Of a DNA stretch of 64,000 nucleotides, positions 10,857-19,990 are shown piece after piece; position 1 is the stretch's first letter; every line of letters starts with the position of its first letter. The notes below the pieces were generated by a model. It was not told the DNA's origin. It saw only the letters and a list, made by a program, of their open reading frames with translations, and ran no database searches. Source of the DNA: CBDAQV01 sp965199335 (GTDB lineage: Bacteria; Pseudomonadota; Alphaproteobacteria; CALMVH01). The stretch covers positions 682,001 through 746,000 of the forward strand of contig CBDAQZ010000004.1 of the NCBI GenBank assembly GCA_965199335.1, read 5' to 3'. Made by a program: the position numbers and the translations under genes.

Positions 10857-10879
10857 TCCTAACTACTCAATTGTTAGGA
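10857..10879 (-). promoter_or_regulatory. Hairpin covering the adhesin ribosome binding site
   Basis: A perfect 7-bp inverted repeat (TCCTAAC and GTTAGGA on the mRNA strand, 9-nt loop) lies in the adhesin leader. The 3' arm contains most of the only good Shine-Dalgarno sequence, AGGAG (positions 10860-10856), so folding would hide it. It could be an RNA switch or thermosensor, or a DNA operator palindrome. The structure is seen; its function is inferred. Confidence 0.5.
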
Positions 10880-10999
10880 TAAGTGTCTCACATCGTGGTA
10901 AAAGAGCGTTTAAGTTAGTGCGAGTTTTCGGTTAACAGCCGCAGATATCCTAGCCGGAAACTTATCGCTAATTATTCCTGAATTTAAGTATCAGGTTGT

Positions 11000-11085
11000 T
11001 GGTGGAGGGGACAGGATTTGAACCTGTGTACTCGTAAGAGGGCAGATTTACAGTCTGCTGCCATTAACCACTCGGCCACCCCTCC
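11000..11085 (-). tRNA. tRNA-Tyr (anticodon GTA)
   Basis: The minus strand reads as an 86-nt class II tRNA. The acceptor stem is GGAGGGG/CCCCTCC with discriminator A and an encoded CCA end. The anticodon loop CTGTAAA gives GTA, the variable arm is long as expected for tRNA-Tyr, and the T-arm GGTTCAAATCC is intact. It sits alone between the adhesin and rlmB. Confidence 0.96.
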
Positions 11086-11235
11086 AGCCCCAACATCGGC
11101 AGTTCGTCCGCCGGGATGACCGGGGTGATTTTGCCAAGGGCCGGACTATGCAAAGTCGTAGCCCCTACGTCAATCCACGCCGTGCGCGCAAAGAGAAAAA
11201 TTACCTTTGCCGGTCATTTTGGCTATAAGACCAGG

Positions 11236-12066
11236 ATGAAACCCAGGCCTTCGTCACGTCCGCGCACCCCGCCCGCGAAACCCCGCCCGCACCAGGCGGA
11301 GGGCCGCGAACCGCGCGAACAGCCCCGTTCGCGTGCGAACGAACGTTTCCTGTACGGCATCCACGCCGTTGCCGCGGCGTGGACCAACCCGGAACGCGTC
11401 TGCCGTCGGCTGGTGGTGACGAAAGGCGCGGTGGAGGCGCTGAATGGCGCGTTCCGGACCGCGCGCGAACTAGGTCTGAAACGCCCGGCCCCAACCCTGG
11501 CGGAACGGGGCGAATTGGACCGCCTGTTGCCGGGCGCCGTGCATCAGGGCATGGCCCTGGACGCCGAACCGCTCGAGGAACCAAGCCTTTCCGACATCAT
11601 CGCCGCCTGCGAAGGCATCCCGGCGTCCCTGCTGGTTCTGGACCAGATCACCGACCCGCACAATCTGGGCGCCATATTGCGTTCGGCATCGGCCTTCGGC
11701 GCACGCGCGGTCATCACGACCCGGCATAACGCGCCCGAAATCACCGGCGTCCTGGCCAAGACAGCCTCGGGCGCGGTCGAGGACGTGCCGTATGTGAAAG
11801 TGCCCAATCTGGTACGGGCCCTGGAGCAGCTGATGGACGAGGGCTTCATCACCATCGCGCTCGACGAGCGCGGCGAAAAGCCTCTGGCGCAGCACGCGCC
11901 GTTTCATCGCACTGTGCTGATACTTGGCGCAGAGGGCGAGGGTCTGCGCCGCTTGACCCTTGAAACCAGTCAGTTCAAAGCAAAACTGCCGACCGGGGGT
12001 CCGGTCGGCAGCCTGAACGTTTCCAATGCCGCGGCAGTCGCCCTGTACGAGCTAGGCCGCGGCTAG
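11236..12066 (+). CDS. rlmB: TrmH-family 23S rRNA 2'-O-ribose methyltransferase (RlmB-like)
   Basis: 276 residues of SpoU/TrmH type. After a basic, Pro-rich N-terminus comes a substrate-binding domain (FLYGIHAVAAAW) and then the knotted SAM-binding fold with its three motifs: DPHNLGAILRSA, LGAEGEGLR and GSLNVSNAAAVALYE. These enzymes methylate G2251 (E. coli numbering) in the 23S rRNA peptidyl-transferase loop. An upstream in-frame ATG at 11116 would add 40 low-complexity residues; the ATG at 11236 was chosen because family members begin with such a short basic tail. It converges with the lipopeptide gene 4 bp downstream. RlmB is favoured over other TrmH-family enzymes by the HQGMALD segment, but specificity is inferred. 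Confidence 0.85.
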   Translation: MKPRPSSRPRTPPAKPRPHQAEGREPREQPRSRANERFLYGIHAVAAAWTNPERVCRRLVVTKGAVEALNGAFRTARELGLKRPAPTLAERGELDRLLPGAVHQGMALDAEPLEEPSLSDIIAACEGIPASLLVLDQITDPHNLGAILRSASAFGARAVITTRHNAPEITGVLAKTASGAVEDVPYVKVPNLVRALEQLMDEGFITIALDERGEKPLAQHAPFHRTVLILGAEGEGLRRLTLETSQFKAKLPTGGPVGSLNVSNAAAVALYELGRG

Positions 12067-12070
12067 AAGG

Positions 12071-12214
12071 TTATTTGTCCTTTGCGGCCTCGTTCGACAG
12101 GCCCTGGCCCGCGTTCTTGATGTCCTGACCTGCGCCTTGTGTGGCGTTGCAGGCGCTGAGGACGAAGGTCGACAGCAGAGCAGCGGTCATGAGCGCGACG
12201 AGTGACTTTTTCAT
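12071..12214 (-). CDS. Entericidin A/B-like small lipoprotein
   Basis: 47 residues. A lipoprotein signal ends in the lipobox LSAC, so the mature peptide starts at Cys21 or so and is only about 27 residues (CNATQGAGQDIKNAGQGLSN). This matches the entericidin family, membrane lipopeptides proposed in E. coli to act as a small toxin/antidote pair. GGAG lies 7 nt before the ATG at 12214. Only one copy is visible, so an EcnA/EcnB pair cannot be claimed. Its role here is unknown beyond envelope localisation. Confidence 0.8.
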   Translation of the reverse strand: MKKSLVALMTAALLSTFVLSACNATQGAGQDIKNAGQGLSNEAAKDK

Positions 12215-12289
12215 TTTTATCTCCGTGAAGTGATTCACCGAGAAAACCCAAGATCGCAAAGGGGGTTCCACTATACATCATTAAAAACT

Positions 12290-12371
12290 GTCATTCCGGA
12301 ACCCTGATCCGGAATCCATTACCATCCACCGGCTTTAAAGCGTATGGATTCCGTGTTGCGCAGGCAATGAC
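12290..12371. repeat. Palindromic intergenic repeat (GTCATTCCGG type)
   Basis: An 82-bp element bounded by GTCATT and AATGAC. Inside are a perfect 8-bp stem (ATTCCGGA/TCCGGAAT, 12293-12315) and a second pair (GGAATCCAT at 12311, ATGGATTCC at 12344). The design resembles the element at 25875-25938. It lies upstream of the lipopeptide gene and downstream of the 12384-12722 gene, so it may also terminate transcription. Confidence 0.55.
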
Positions 12372-12383
12372 ACGATAGCCGGT

Positions 12384-12722
12384 TTAGGCGGCTTCTTCGA
12401 CGATCAGGCCGTATTCGCCTTCGACCTGAAGCTTCAGGGCTTCGGCGAAAGCAGGATCGTCATGCTCGACAACATGGGTCACGCTGTCGAAGCGGCCGGA
12501 AGCATCCGGGCCGATCATGGCGACGGTGACGACGCGGCGGTTCAGTTTCAGCGCCATGTCGGCCAGATAGGATTGCAGTTCGATATCGGTCGATTCGGCA
12601 CGAACGCGGCCATCGCTGGAGATACGCAGGGTGCCCAGCAGTTGCTGCTTGGAACCGCGCGAGGCCGGCGTGTGAAGCTTGAGAGAAAATGGCAGGACGT
12701 TGTGGGCCAGTCGCATGGTCAT
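12384..12722 (-). CDS. Conserved-looking small protein of unknown function
   Basis: 112 residues, acidic at the C-terminus, with no signal peptide or membrane segment. The sequence looks like a compact alpha/beta domain (LLGTLRISSDGRVRAESTDIELQSY is split by charged turns). I do not recognise the family. The ATG at 12722 is preceded by GGA 7 nt upstream; a second ATG two codons later is equally possible. The AT-rich stretch 12723-12845 upstream probably contains its promoter. It is monocistronic as far as can be seen. Confidence 0.7.
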   Translation of the reverse strand: MTMRLAHNVLPFSLKLHTPASRGSKQQLLGTLRISSDGRVRAESTDIELQSYLADMALKLNRRVVTVAMIGPDASGRFDSVTHVVEHDDPAFAEALKLQVEGEYGLIVEEAA

Positions 12723-12845
12723 GGCTTTTCCGATCGCTTATGAATTCAAGAATGGCTGCTGTTCTAATTCATTCCGTTAACAAAGTCAAGTCAATTCAAT
12801 AGAACAACGGCAAAGCCGCTTTTGTTCATTTCGATTATTCGATAA

Positions 12846-14492
12846 TCACCCTCCCCGCGTCCAGTTACCCGATGCCGTATCCAGGATGAATACTGACTCA
12901 TTCCCGGTCATGTCTTCCTGGTCCCCCGAACGGGTCAGTATCTTGCCGCCGCGGATGCGAATCCTGCCTTCGTTTGCGTCCGCCCTGTGCCCATAGATCC
13001 ATCCTGGCATAAGGCCCGACGTTTCGAGCCGCTCGATCACGAAGCTGGTCGTGTTCAGGCGATAGGCGGGCGTCTGCCCGTAAAGCCGTTTTCCCGGGTA
13101 GCCCAACGATCCAATAACGAAAATATCGTTTCCGATCAATGTCGCGGTGTGGAAATCGGTCGGCGGAAAATCGGCTTCGGGGTAGCTGTAGATCACCGCA
13201 CCGCCGCCGCCCGGCGCATGCACGAAGACATCGTTGTAGATGCAGAAATCGGGATCGTAATGATCCTCGTGCTCGCCGCCGATTTGCACGATCCTGCCAT
13301 CGGGCAGGAATGTCAGGGACTGCCCGAAGCGGTCGGCAGACCAGATCGGCTGGTGGTCCGGAGCGCATTTACGGTCTTCACCGATATATATCTTCGCCGC
13401 CCCGTAGGAGCTCAAACCGGATCGGATCATCGCCTGCCAGAACGGCTGCTCCGTCTCCTGGGGATTTTTCGTGCCGAAGCGGCGGACCCTGCCACGCTGG
13501 AATTCGGCTTCGCCCACATCGAGGGCGGCCGGATCGGGTTCGGGACCGAAGCCCAGGATCGCGCGAATACCCTCACGGGAAAGCTGTTGCGGGTCGGCGC
13601 CGGCTTCCAGGAGCAGCATCGCGGCATCGCGCGTGCTCGCGTTGCCGAGGATCGAGCCGGAGGGGCTGGAACTGTTGACATCCGCCCCGGCGGCAATAAG
13701 GGCCCTGATCGTATCCGCGTCGCCCGAAAGCAGAGACGCCCGCAGCGCCGTGGCACCGAACCGGTCCACGACATCGACAGGGACGCCCAGACCCAGCAGC
13801 CATTGCACCATGGCGACGTCGCCCTGCTCGGCCGCATATAACAGGGCCGGTTTCGCGCAGCGGCCCAGCGCCCCGATGTCGGCACCGGCATCGAGCAGGA
13901 TTTGCGCTTTTTCGATCGAGCCCAGCTGGACCGCGCACAGGAACGCCGTGCGTTCCCAATAGTCCCGTCCCTCAAGGTCCGGCTTCGCGCGCAGAGCCTC
14001 GGCAATCCGGACCATCGATCCGAACAGAACGGTTTCGATCAGCGGCGTATATTGCACATCGTCCGGCTTTGCCCCGGCATGCAGCAGGTATTCGACCAGT
14101 GCGAAACGCCCTGTCCGCGACAGAACGCGAACCGCCGTTTCGCTCCAGTCGCTTTTACCGTCCAGCGGCGCGCCATGCGCGATCAGCCTGCCAAGCAGAT
14201 CGATCATCTGGGCATCCGCAAAGCCATGGCAGCTATGGACGGCGTTTATCAGCGCGTCGTAACCGCCCTGTTTCCGGTACGCGGCATCCGCGCCGTGGCC
14301 CAGCAGGGCTGCGACGATCGCAATCGTGGTGGCTGGCGATGCGGTGCCGGCGCAATCGAGCGCCAGCATCAGGGGCGTGTTCCCGTCCCCATCCGGCTCG
14401 TTGACGATTTGTCCGGCGGCGGGATCACCCAGCAGTTCCAGCACGCGATCCTTATCGCCGCGCCGGATCGCCGGATGCAGCCCGTCCGCCAT
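12846..14492 (-). CDS. Ankyrin-repeat protein with C-terminal kelch-like domain
   Basis: 548 residues. The N-terminal half (about residues 5-300) holds ankyrin repeats, seen as DGNTPLMLALDCA, GADAAYRKQGGYDALINAV, LLDAGADIGALGRCAKPALLYAAEQGD and RFGATALRASLLSGDADT. The C-terminal part (about 390-548) has beta-propeller-like blades: GRIVQIGGEHEDHYD, FHTATLIGNDIFVIGSLGY and the closing SVFILDTASGNWTRGG, as in kelch proteins. There is no signal peptide, so it is probably cytoplasmic. It starts 4 bp after the rho stop codon and is probably co-transcribed with rho. Both halves are binding scaffolds; no catalytic motif was seen. The partner is unknown. Confidence 0.82.
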   Translation of the reverse strand: MADGLHPAIRRGDKDRVLELLGDPAAGQIVNEPDGDGNTPLMLALDCAGTASPATTIAIVAALLGHGADAAYRKQGGYDALINAVHSCHGFADAQMIDLLGRLIAHGAPLDGKSDWSETAVRVLSRTGRFALVEYLLHAGAKPDDVQYTPLIETVLFGSMVRIAEALRAKPDLEGRDYWERTAFLCAVQLGSIEKAQILLDAGADIGALGRCAKPALLYAAEQGDVAMVQWLLGLGVPVDVVDRFGATALRASLLSGDADTIRALIAAGADVNSSSPSGSILGNASTRDAAMLLLEAGADPQQLSREGIRAILGFGPEPDPAALDVGEAEFQRGRVRRFGTKNPQETEQPFWQAMIRSGLSSYGAAKIYIGEDRKCAPDHQPIWSADRFGQSLTFLPDGRIVQIGGEHEDHYDPDFCIYNDVFVHAPGGGGAVIYSYPEADFPPTDFHTATLIGNDIFVIGSLGYPGKRLYGQTPAYRLNTTSFVIERLETSGLMPGWIYGHRADANEGRIRIRGGKILTRSGDQEDMTGNESVFILDTASGNWTRGG

Positions 14493-14496
14493 CGGC

Positions 14497-15753
<1,257 letters not shown>

Positions 15754-15912
15754 GCGAGGGGGAGGGATCTCTTATTGGGAGAACGCTGATGTCATTCGGG
15801 CCTGTAATGTCGGCGGATCAGCGTACGGTCTGGGAGGGATGGGCCGGAAAAACGACCTTCCCGTAAGCTAGAAGCGGGGCAAATGCCTGTCAAGGGACAA
15901 GTTGGGGCGCGC

Positions 15913-17631
15913 CTATCCTTCCTGCGAACCCGTCACCGCGCGCGGCCCCGGTGCCTGCCACAGCCCCTGCAGCGTGACGCGCTCGATCGCCTTGCGCACG
16001 TCGCGCAGGCTACGGGTTTCCTCGAACCGGGCCAGCGCCAGACGTCTGTTTTCCGGATCGATCGCCTGCCCCGGCGCCCAGATCTGGGCCATGTCGTCGA
16101 GGCGCAAATCGATCTCGGCCACGGTGGGGCGGCGGGCCTGCAAAACGGTCAAGCGGTCCAGCAGGGGGGCGGGCAGACCGGTAAGGCCGTTCGAAAGGAA
16201 GACCCAGCTGAAGCGCGAAAGGTTCAGCTGGCCCTGCAGGAAAAGGTCGTAGTAGGTCCGTTTCTCGTCGCAATCCAGGATCGGCAGCAGCGCCTCGTGC
16301 ACGCTGGCGGCATGGCTGGAGGCCGCCGCCGGCGCCTTTTCCAGCTCGTCGAGGATGATCATGGGGTTGGCGACCGCCTTGTCGCGGGCGACGCGGGCGG
16401 CGAGGCACGGCGCGCTGCTGCTCCATTCCCGTTCGTCGCCGGAGATCAGCATGCTGCTGGCCGAGGTCGAGACGGAGACCGTCGTAAAGGGCAGCTCGCA
16501 CAGCTCGGCCAGGCGTATCGCCCAGGCCGTCTTGCCGATCCCGGGCTCGCCCGTCAGCAATATCGGGGCCAGGCGCGGCCGCCCGATGCGCAGGCCGGCG
16601 ATCATCTCGGCGACGCCGCGATTGGCATCCTCCATCCACGGGAATTCACGCCGCAGCACGCGATAGGTCTCGTCGGGGTCGAACTTTCCGACGATGGGCA
16701 GCGGCTCCATCAGCATGCGCCAAGGCTTGGTCTTGATGTAGACGGAGGTATCGTCGTCGGTATCGGGAACCCCGCCGATCTTGTCCAGAAGGCGTACGGT
16801 AGAGGAGGAGGAGGCGGTTTCCACCGCTGCCGACGAACCTGCCTGGGTAGCGACCGACGCCTTGTCGTGCGGCCGGAACGATGTCGCGTATTGCGGCAGC
16901 CGCGCGATCATCGCCAGCTTGCCGTGGACGGCACGCAGGAATTTATCGGCGTCTTCCCAGCGGTCGCAGGTCACGATCGCGGGGTCGTCGCTCCACGCGA
17001 AGGTGCGGCGGCGGGTCCAGACGGCCATGGTTTCCCAGTGCTGCGCCGTATCCAGCAGGGCCGCGGCCCGTTCCTGCGGCATGCCGGGATAGGCCGCCAG
17101 TATCCGGATATGATAGGCCAGCATCGACATCGCGCGCCGGTGCGCCAGCGATGCCAGCGCATGGTAGGCCGCGCCCAGCAGATGAAATTCCTCGTCCAGC
17201 GCCGGATCGATCTCGACCGCGCCGAGCAGGTCCAGCATGCCGTCCGCCGCAATCATGTCGTCCCTGGCGATATTTTTCGCCAGTTTGCGCAAATCACGCG
17301 CCACCGGTTTCTCGAACAGCAGGCAAAGACCTGGCACGGCGTCCGCCAGCACACCCTTTGCGATATCGCGCTTCAGCTTGAAATCGTCGTTCCATTGCGG
17401 CGGCGCCGATTCGGGCTGCGGGCGCGGCGTTGCACTTTCGGCCTGGGGATCGTCCTTTTCCCTAAGCAGCCGCGCCGCGTGTTCCCAGTCGGCGCGGCCG
17501 GGATCGACCCGCAGCCGTGACAGGGTGCCGGCAAGGGCTGAAATCTGGCCTGCCGTTACACCGTGTTCGGCGCAGGCCTTGGCCAGAATGGCTGAAATAT
17601 CCTGGAAATCTCCGGATGATCTGGATGACAA
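15913..17631 (-). CDS. AAA+ ATPase of unknown function with a helical N-terminal domain
   Basis: 572 residues. The N-terminal 330 residues are mostly helical and unrecognised, with a low-complexity Ser/Ala linker around 270-285. The AAA+ core has Walker A GEPGIGKT near residue 361, Walker B MIILDELEKA near 420 and a sensor-1 type WVFLSNG. The ATP core resembles the Lon/MoxR side of AAA+, but no protease domain follows. The start is TTG at 17631, preceded by GGAGAG at good spacing. It sits between a lipoprotein gene and rho on the same strand, with an 88-bp gap upstream and 159 bp before rho. A remodelling ATPase is likely; its substrate is unknown. Confidence 0.8.
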   Translation of the reverse strand: MSSRSSGDFQDISAILAKACAEHGVTAGQISALAGTLSRLRVDPGRADWEHAARLLREKDDPQAESATPRPQPESAPPQWNDDFKLKRDIAKGVLADAVPGLCLLFEKPVARDLRKLAKNIARDDMIAADGMLDLLGAVEIDPALDEEFHLLGAAYHALASLAHRRAMSMLAYHIRILAAYPGMPQERAAALLDTAQHWETMAVWTRRRTFAWSDDPAIVTCDRWEDADKFLRAVHGKLAMIARLPQYATSFRPHDKASVATQAGSSAAVETASSSSTVRLLDKIGGVPDTDDDTSVYIKTKPWRMLMEPLPIVGKFDPDETYRVLRREFPWMEDANRGVAEMIAGLRIGRPRLAPILLTGEPGIGKTAWAIRLAELCELPFTTVSVSTSASSMLISGDEREWSSSAPCLAARVARDKAVANPMIILDELEKAPAAASSHAASVHEALLPILDCDEKRTYYDLFLQGQLNLSRFSWVFLSNGLTGLPAPLLDRLTVLQARRPTVAEIDLRLDDMAQIWAPGQAIDPENRRLALARFEETRSLRDVRKAIERVTLQGLWQAPGPRAVTGSQEG

Positions 17632-17719
17632 GGCATCTCTCCATGGCGCGCGAAGCGGGCCGCAAAATCGTCAGTCACAGAGTATCAGACCGGGGGAATA
17701 ATGCAATCGCAGTCGGCGG

Positions 17720-18514
17720 TCAGCGCAGCTGCGCGCTATCCAGACCCGACGTGTCGAAAGCGAACTGTTTCCTGCCGTTTCCGGCGACCGGCAGCTCCAC
17801 GACCAGCCGGCGGGCGGTTTGCAGGCGCGCCGCCAGGGGGGCGCTGTCCGTCACGCTTACCGCCGACCTGTCGGCGGAGTCGCCATGCACCGCCAAGACG
17901 GTCTGAAGCGGGTCGTCGTCGAAGCGCAGTGGAATCTCGCAGCCATCCTTGCGGCAGTCGATCTGCCCGCGATCGAGACGCAGCGAAAAGACCGGCCCGG
18001 AGCCGTCATCGACCAGCTGCACGATACCGCGGGCGCTGCTGTCGCGGGATTTCAGGGCGGTTTCGTTCCGACTCGGCAGTTCGGCGATGTGGCTGCCGGT
18101 CCGCCGCAGATCGTCGTGCACGATGCGGTAGATCCAGACCGGATGCGCGGCGATGTCGCTTATTCGGGCAACGTCGCCCTCCATCTCCGGCCAGGGTTGG
18201 TAGCTGTACCCTGCGCACAGCGGATCGTCTTTGAGCGTGCTTTTCAACCGGCCGCCGGCGAAGAAATAGCCATACCCCTTCGGCGCAAGGTTCGAGCGCA
18301 CGCAGACACGCCAGCCGGGAACGAATTCGACCCGTCCCGGTTGCGGCTCGCTGATCGTCACATCGCGCAGGAACGGCGCGCCGATCAGGGTGGCATGCAT
18401 GCTGTCGGCAATGACCTGGCGGTAATCCACCGGGGGCGGCCCGGCCTCCTCCGGCGCCGGGGCGGCGCAGGCTGCCAGCACGAACGCGAACGACAGGGCC
18501 AGCCGGAGTTTCAT
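17720..18514 (-). CDS. Predicted outer-membrane or periplasmic lipoprotein, unknown function
   Basis: 264 residues with a lipoprotein signal (MKLRLALSFAFVLAAC); the likely lipidated Cys is residue 16. The mature protein starts with a Pro/Glu-rich tether and then a globular domain containing several Cys (WRVCVRSN, DDPLCAGYSY, IDCRKDGCEI) that could form disulfides in the periplasm. The family is not recognised. It lies 20 bp downstream of hemJ on the same strand and probably belongs to that operon, although a haem role would be speculation. Confidence 0.75.
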   Translation of the reverse strand: MKLRLALSFAFVLAACAAPAPEEAGPPPVDYRQVIADSMHATLIGAPFLRDVTISEPQPGRVEFVPGWRVCVRSNLAPKGYGYFFAGGRLKSTLKDDPLCAGYSYQPWPEMEGDVARISDIAAHPVWIYRIVHDDLRRTGSHIAELPSRNETALKSRDSSARGIVQLVDDGSGPVFSLRLDRGQIDCRKDGCEIPLRFDDDPLQTVLAVHGDSADRSAVSVTDSAPLAARLQTARRLVVELPVAGNGRKQFAFDTSGLDSAQLR

Positions 18515-18533
18515 CGAACCCTCGATAACCCGA

Positions 18534-18962
18534 TCAGAACGGCTTCACAACCGCCAGTATCACGATGGCGATCAGCAGCAGTGTCGGCGCCTCGTTCAGG
18601 ATGCGGTAGAATTTCGCCGAGTGCTTGTTGGCGTCCTTTGCGAAATCCTTGCGCAGCTTCGACAGGTAGCCGTGCAGGCCGGACATGACCAGCACCAGGC
18701 CCAGCTTGGCGTGCAGCCAGCCCTGATGCAGATAGTCGGGATCGAGCGCGATCATCGCGATGCCCAGCATCCAGACCGCGATCATCGCCGGGTTCATGAT
18801 GGCGCGCAGCAGGCGGCGCTCCATCGTCTTGAAGCGTTCGGATTCGGGCGAGCCGGGCGCGGTTTCGGTGTGATAGACGAACAGCCGGGGCAGATACAGC
18901 ATGCCCGCCATCCAGGCGATGACCGCGACGACATGGAAGGCTTTGAGCCAGAGCAGGGTCAT
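18534..18962 (-). CDS. hemJ: Protoporphyrinogen IX oxidase HemJ
   Basis: 142 residues with four predicted membrane helices and the family's conserved histidines (LKAFHVVAVIAWMAGMLYLPRLFVYH, LHAKLGLVLVMSGLHGYLSK). HemJ oxidises protoporphyrinogen IX to protoporphyrin IX, the penultimate step of haem synthesis, in the inner membrane. An upstream extension to 19007 would overlap hemH by 49 nt; the ATG at 18962 overlaps the hemH stop as ATGA and matches family starts. Adjacent hemH uses its product directly. Confidence 0.93.
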   Translation of the reverse strand: MTLLWLKAFHVVAVIAWMAGMLYLPRLFVYHTETAPGSPESERFKTMERRLLRAIMNPAMIAVWMLGIAMIALDPDYLHQGWLHAKLGLVLVMSGLHGYLSKLRKDFAKDANKHSAKFYRILNEAPTLLLIAIVILAVVKPF

Positions 18963-19990
18963 CGTGCGAATTCCTTGAAGGCGCAGTTGCCATGGACGGC
19001 GGCGCACAGCCTGCCGCCGGTTTGCGACAGGCAGGGGGAGGGATGGGCGATCGCCTGGCCGACCAGCCGCGCCAGCCCGGCGATGAATTCGGCTTCGACA
19101 CCGGCGGTGGCGACGCGGATATAGGCGGGCACCCCGGCCTCGTCCGCCACATGCTTGTACTCGATATCCAGCTCGACCAGCGTTTCGGAATGCTCGGACA
19201 CGAAGGCGATCGGCACCACCACCAGCGGCCGCTTGTCGGCGCCGGCGCGGCGGATCTCGTCATCGGTGGCGGGGGTGATCCATTTCAGCGGGCCGACGCG
19301 GCTTTGATAGGTGTTAAGCCATTCGGTGCCGGGGCGGTCCATCGCTGCGGCGATCGCTTTGGCCGTTTCCTCGCATTGCCACTGATAGGGGTCGCCCTTG
19401 GCGATGATCTTTTCCGGCAGGCCGTGGGCCGAGAACAGGACACGAGGCGTACCGATTTTTGCCGCCTCGTCGATCGCGGCGGCGGTCAGCCGCCCGACGG
19501 TGGCGACGAAACCGGGTTCGGTCGGATAGCAGCACAGGGTGGTGGTCGAGGCCGTGCAGCCGGTGCGCGCAATCTCCTTCAGCCATAATTCGGCGGAGGA
19601 GGCCGTGGTGGTAGTGGAATATTGCGGGTAGAGCGGCAGGAGAACGATCCGATCGGGCGCATAATCCGCCACCGCCTTCGCGGTTTCGCGGGTCATCGGG
19701 TGCCAGTAGCGCATGGCGATGAACACCTTCGTATCGCCGTCCAGGGAAGCTTCCAGAGCCTCGGCCTGCGCCCTGGTATTCGCCAGCAAGGGCGATCCGC
19801 CGCCGAGGAAGCCATAGATTTCCTGTGCGGTCTTGGAGCGTCTGCTGCCGATCACATGCGCCAGCGCCCAGCGGAAGGGGTTCGGGATGCCGATGATCCG
19901 CTTGTCGCGGAACAGGTTGATCAGGAACGGCTTCACCGCCGCCGGCGTATCCGGGCCGCCCAAGTTGAACAGGACGATCGCTGTCTTCAT
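18959..19990 (-). CDS. hemH: Ferrochelatase
   Basis: 343 residues. It inserts Fe2+ into protoporphyrin IX to make protohaem. Visible signatures are FNLGGPDTPAAVKPFLINLFRD at the N-terminus, the catalytic-His motif VLFSAHGLPEKI, the YQSRVGPLKWITP segment and the late VPIAFVSEHSETLVELDIEYK with its conserved acidic residue. It overlaps hemE (19987) and hemJ (18962) by four bases each, which suggests translational coupling of three consecutive haem genes. Confidence 0.97.
   Translation of the reverse strand: MKTAIVLFNLGGPDTPAAVKPFLINLFRDKRIIGIPNPFRWALAHVIGSRRSKTAQEIYGFLGGGSPLLANTRAQAEALEASLDGDTKVFIAMRYWHPMTRETAKAVADYAPDRIVLLPLYPQYSTTTTASSAELWLKEIARTGCTASTTTLCCYPTEPGFVATVGRLTAAAIDEAAKIGTPRVLFSAHGLPEKIIAKGDPYQWQCEETAKAIAAAMDRPGTEWLNTYQSRVGPLKWITPATDDEIRRAGADKRPLVVVPIAFVSEHSETLVELDIEYKHVADEAGVPAYIRVATAGVEAEFIAGLARLVGQAIAHPSPCLSQTGGRLCAAVHGNCAFKEFAR

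Noticed and set aside
15883..17520. Plus-strand frame of 545 codons
   Set aside because: Lies opposite the AAA+ ATPase, whose Walker motifs are clear; the frame has shadow-type composition and no ribosome binding site.
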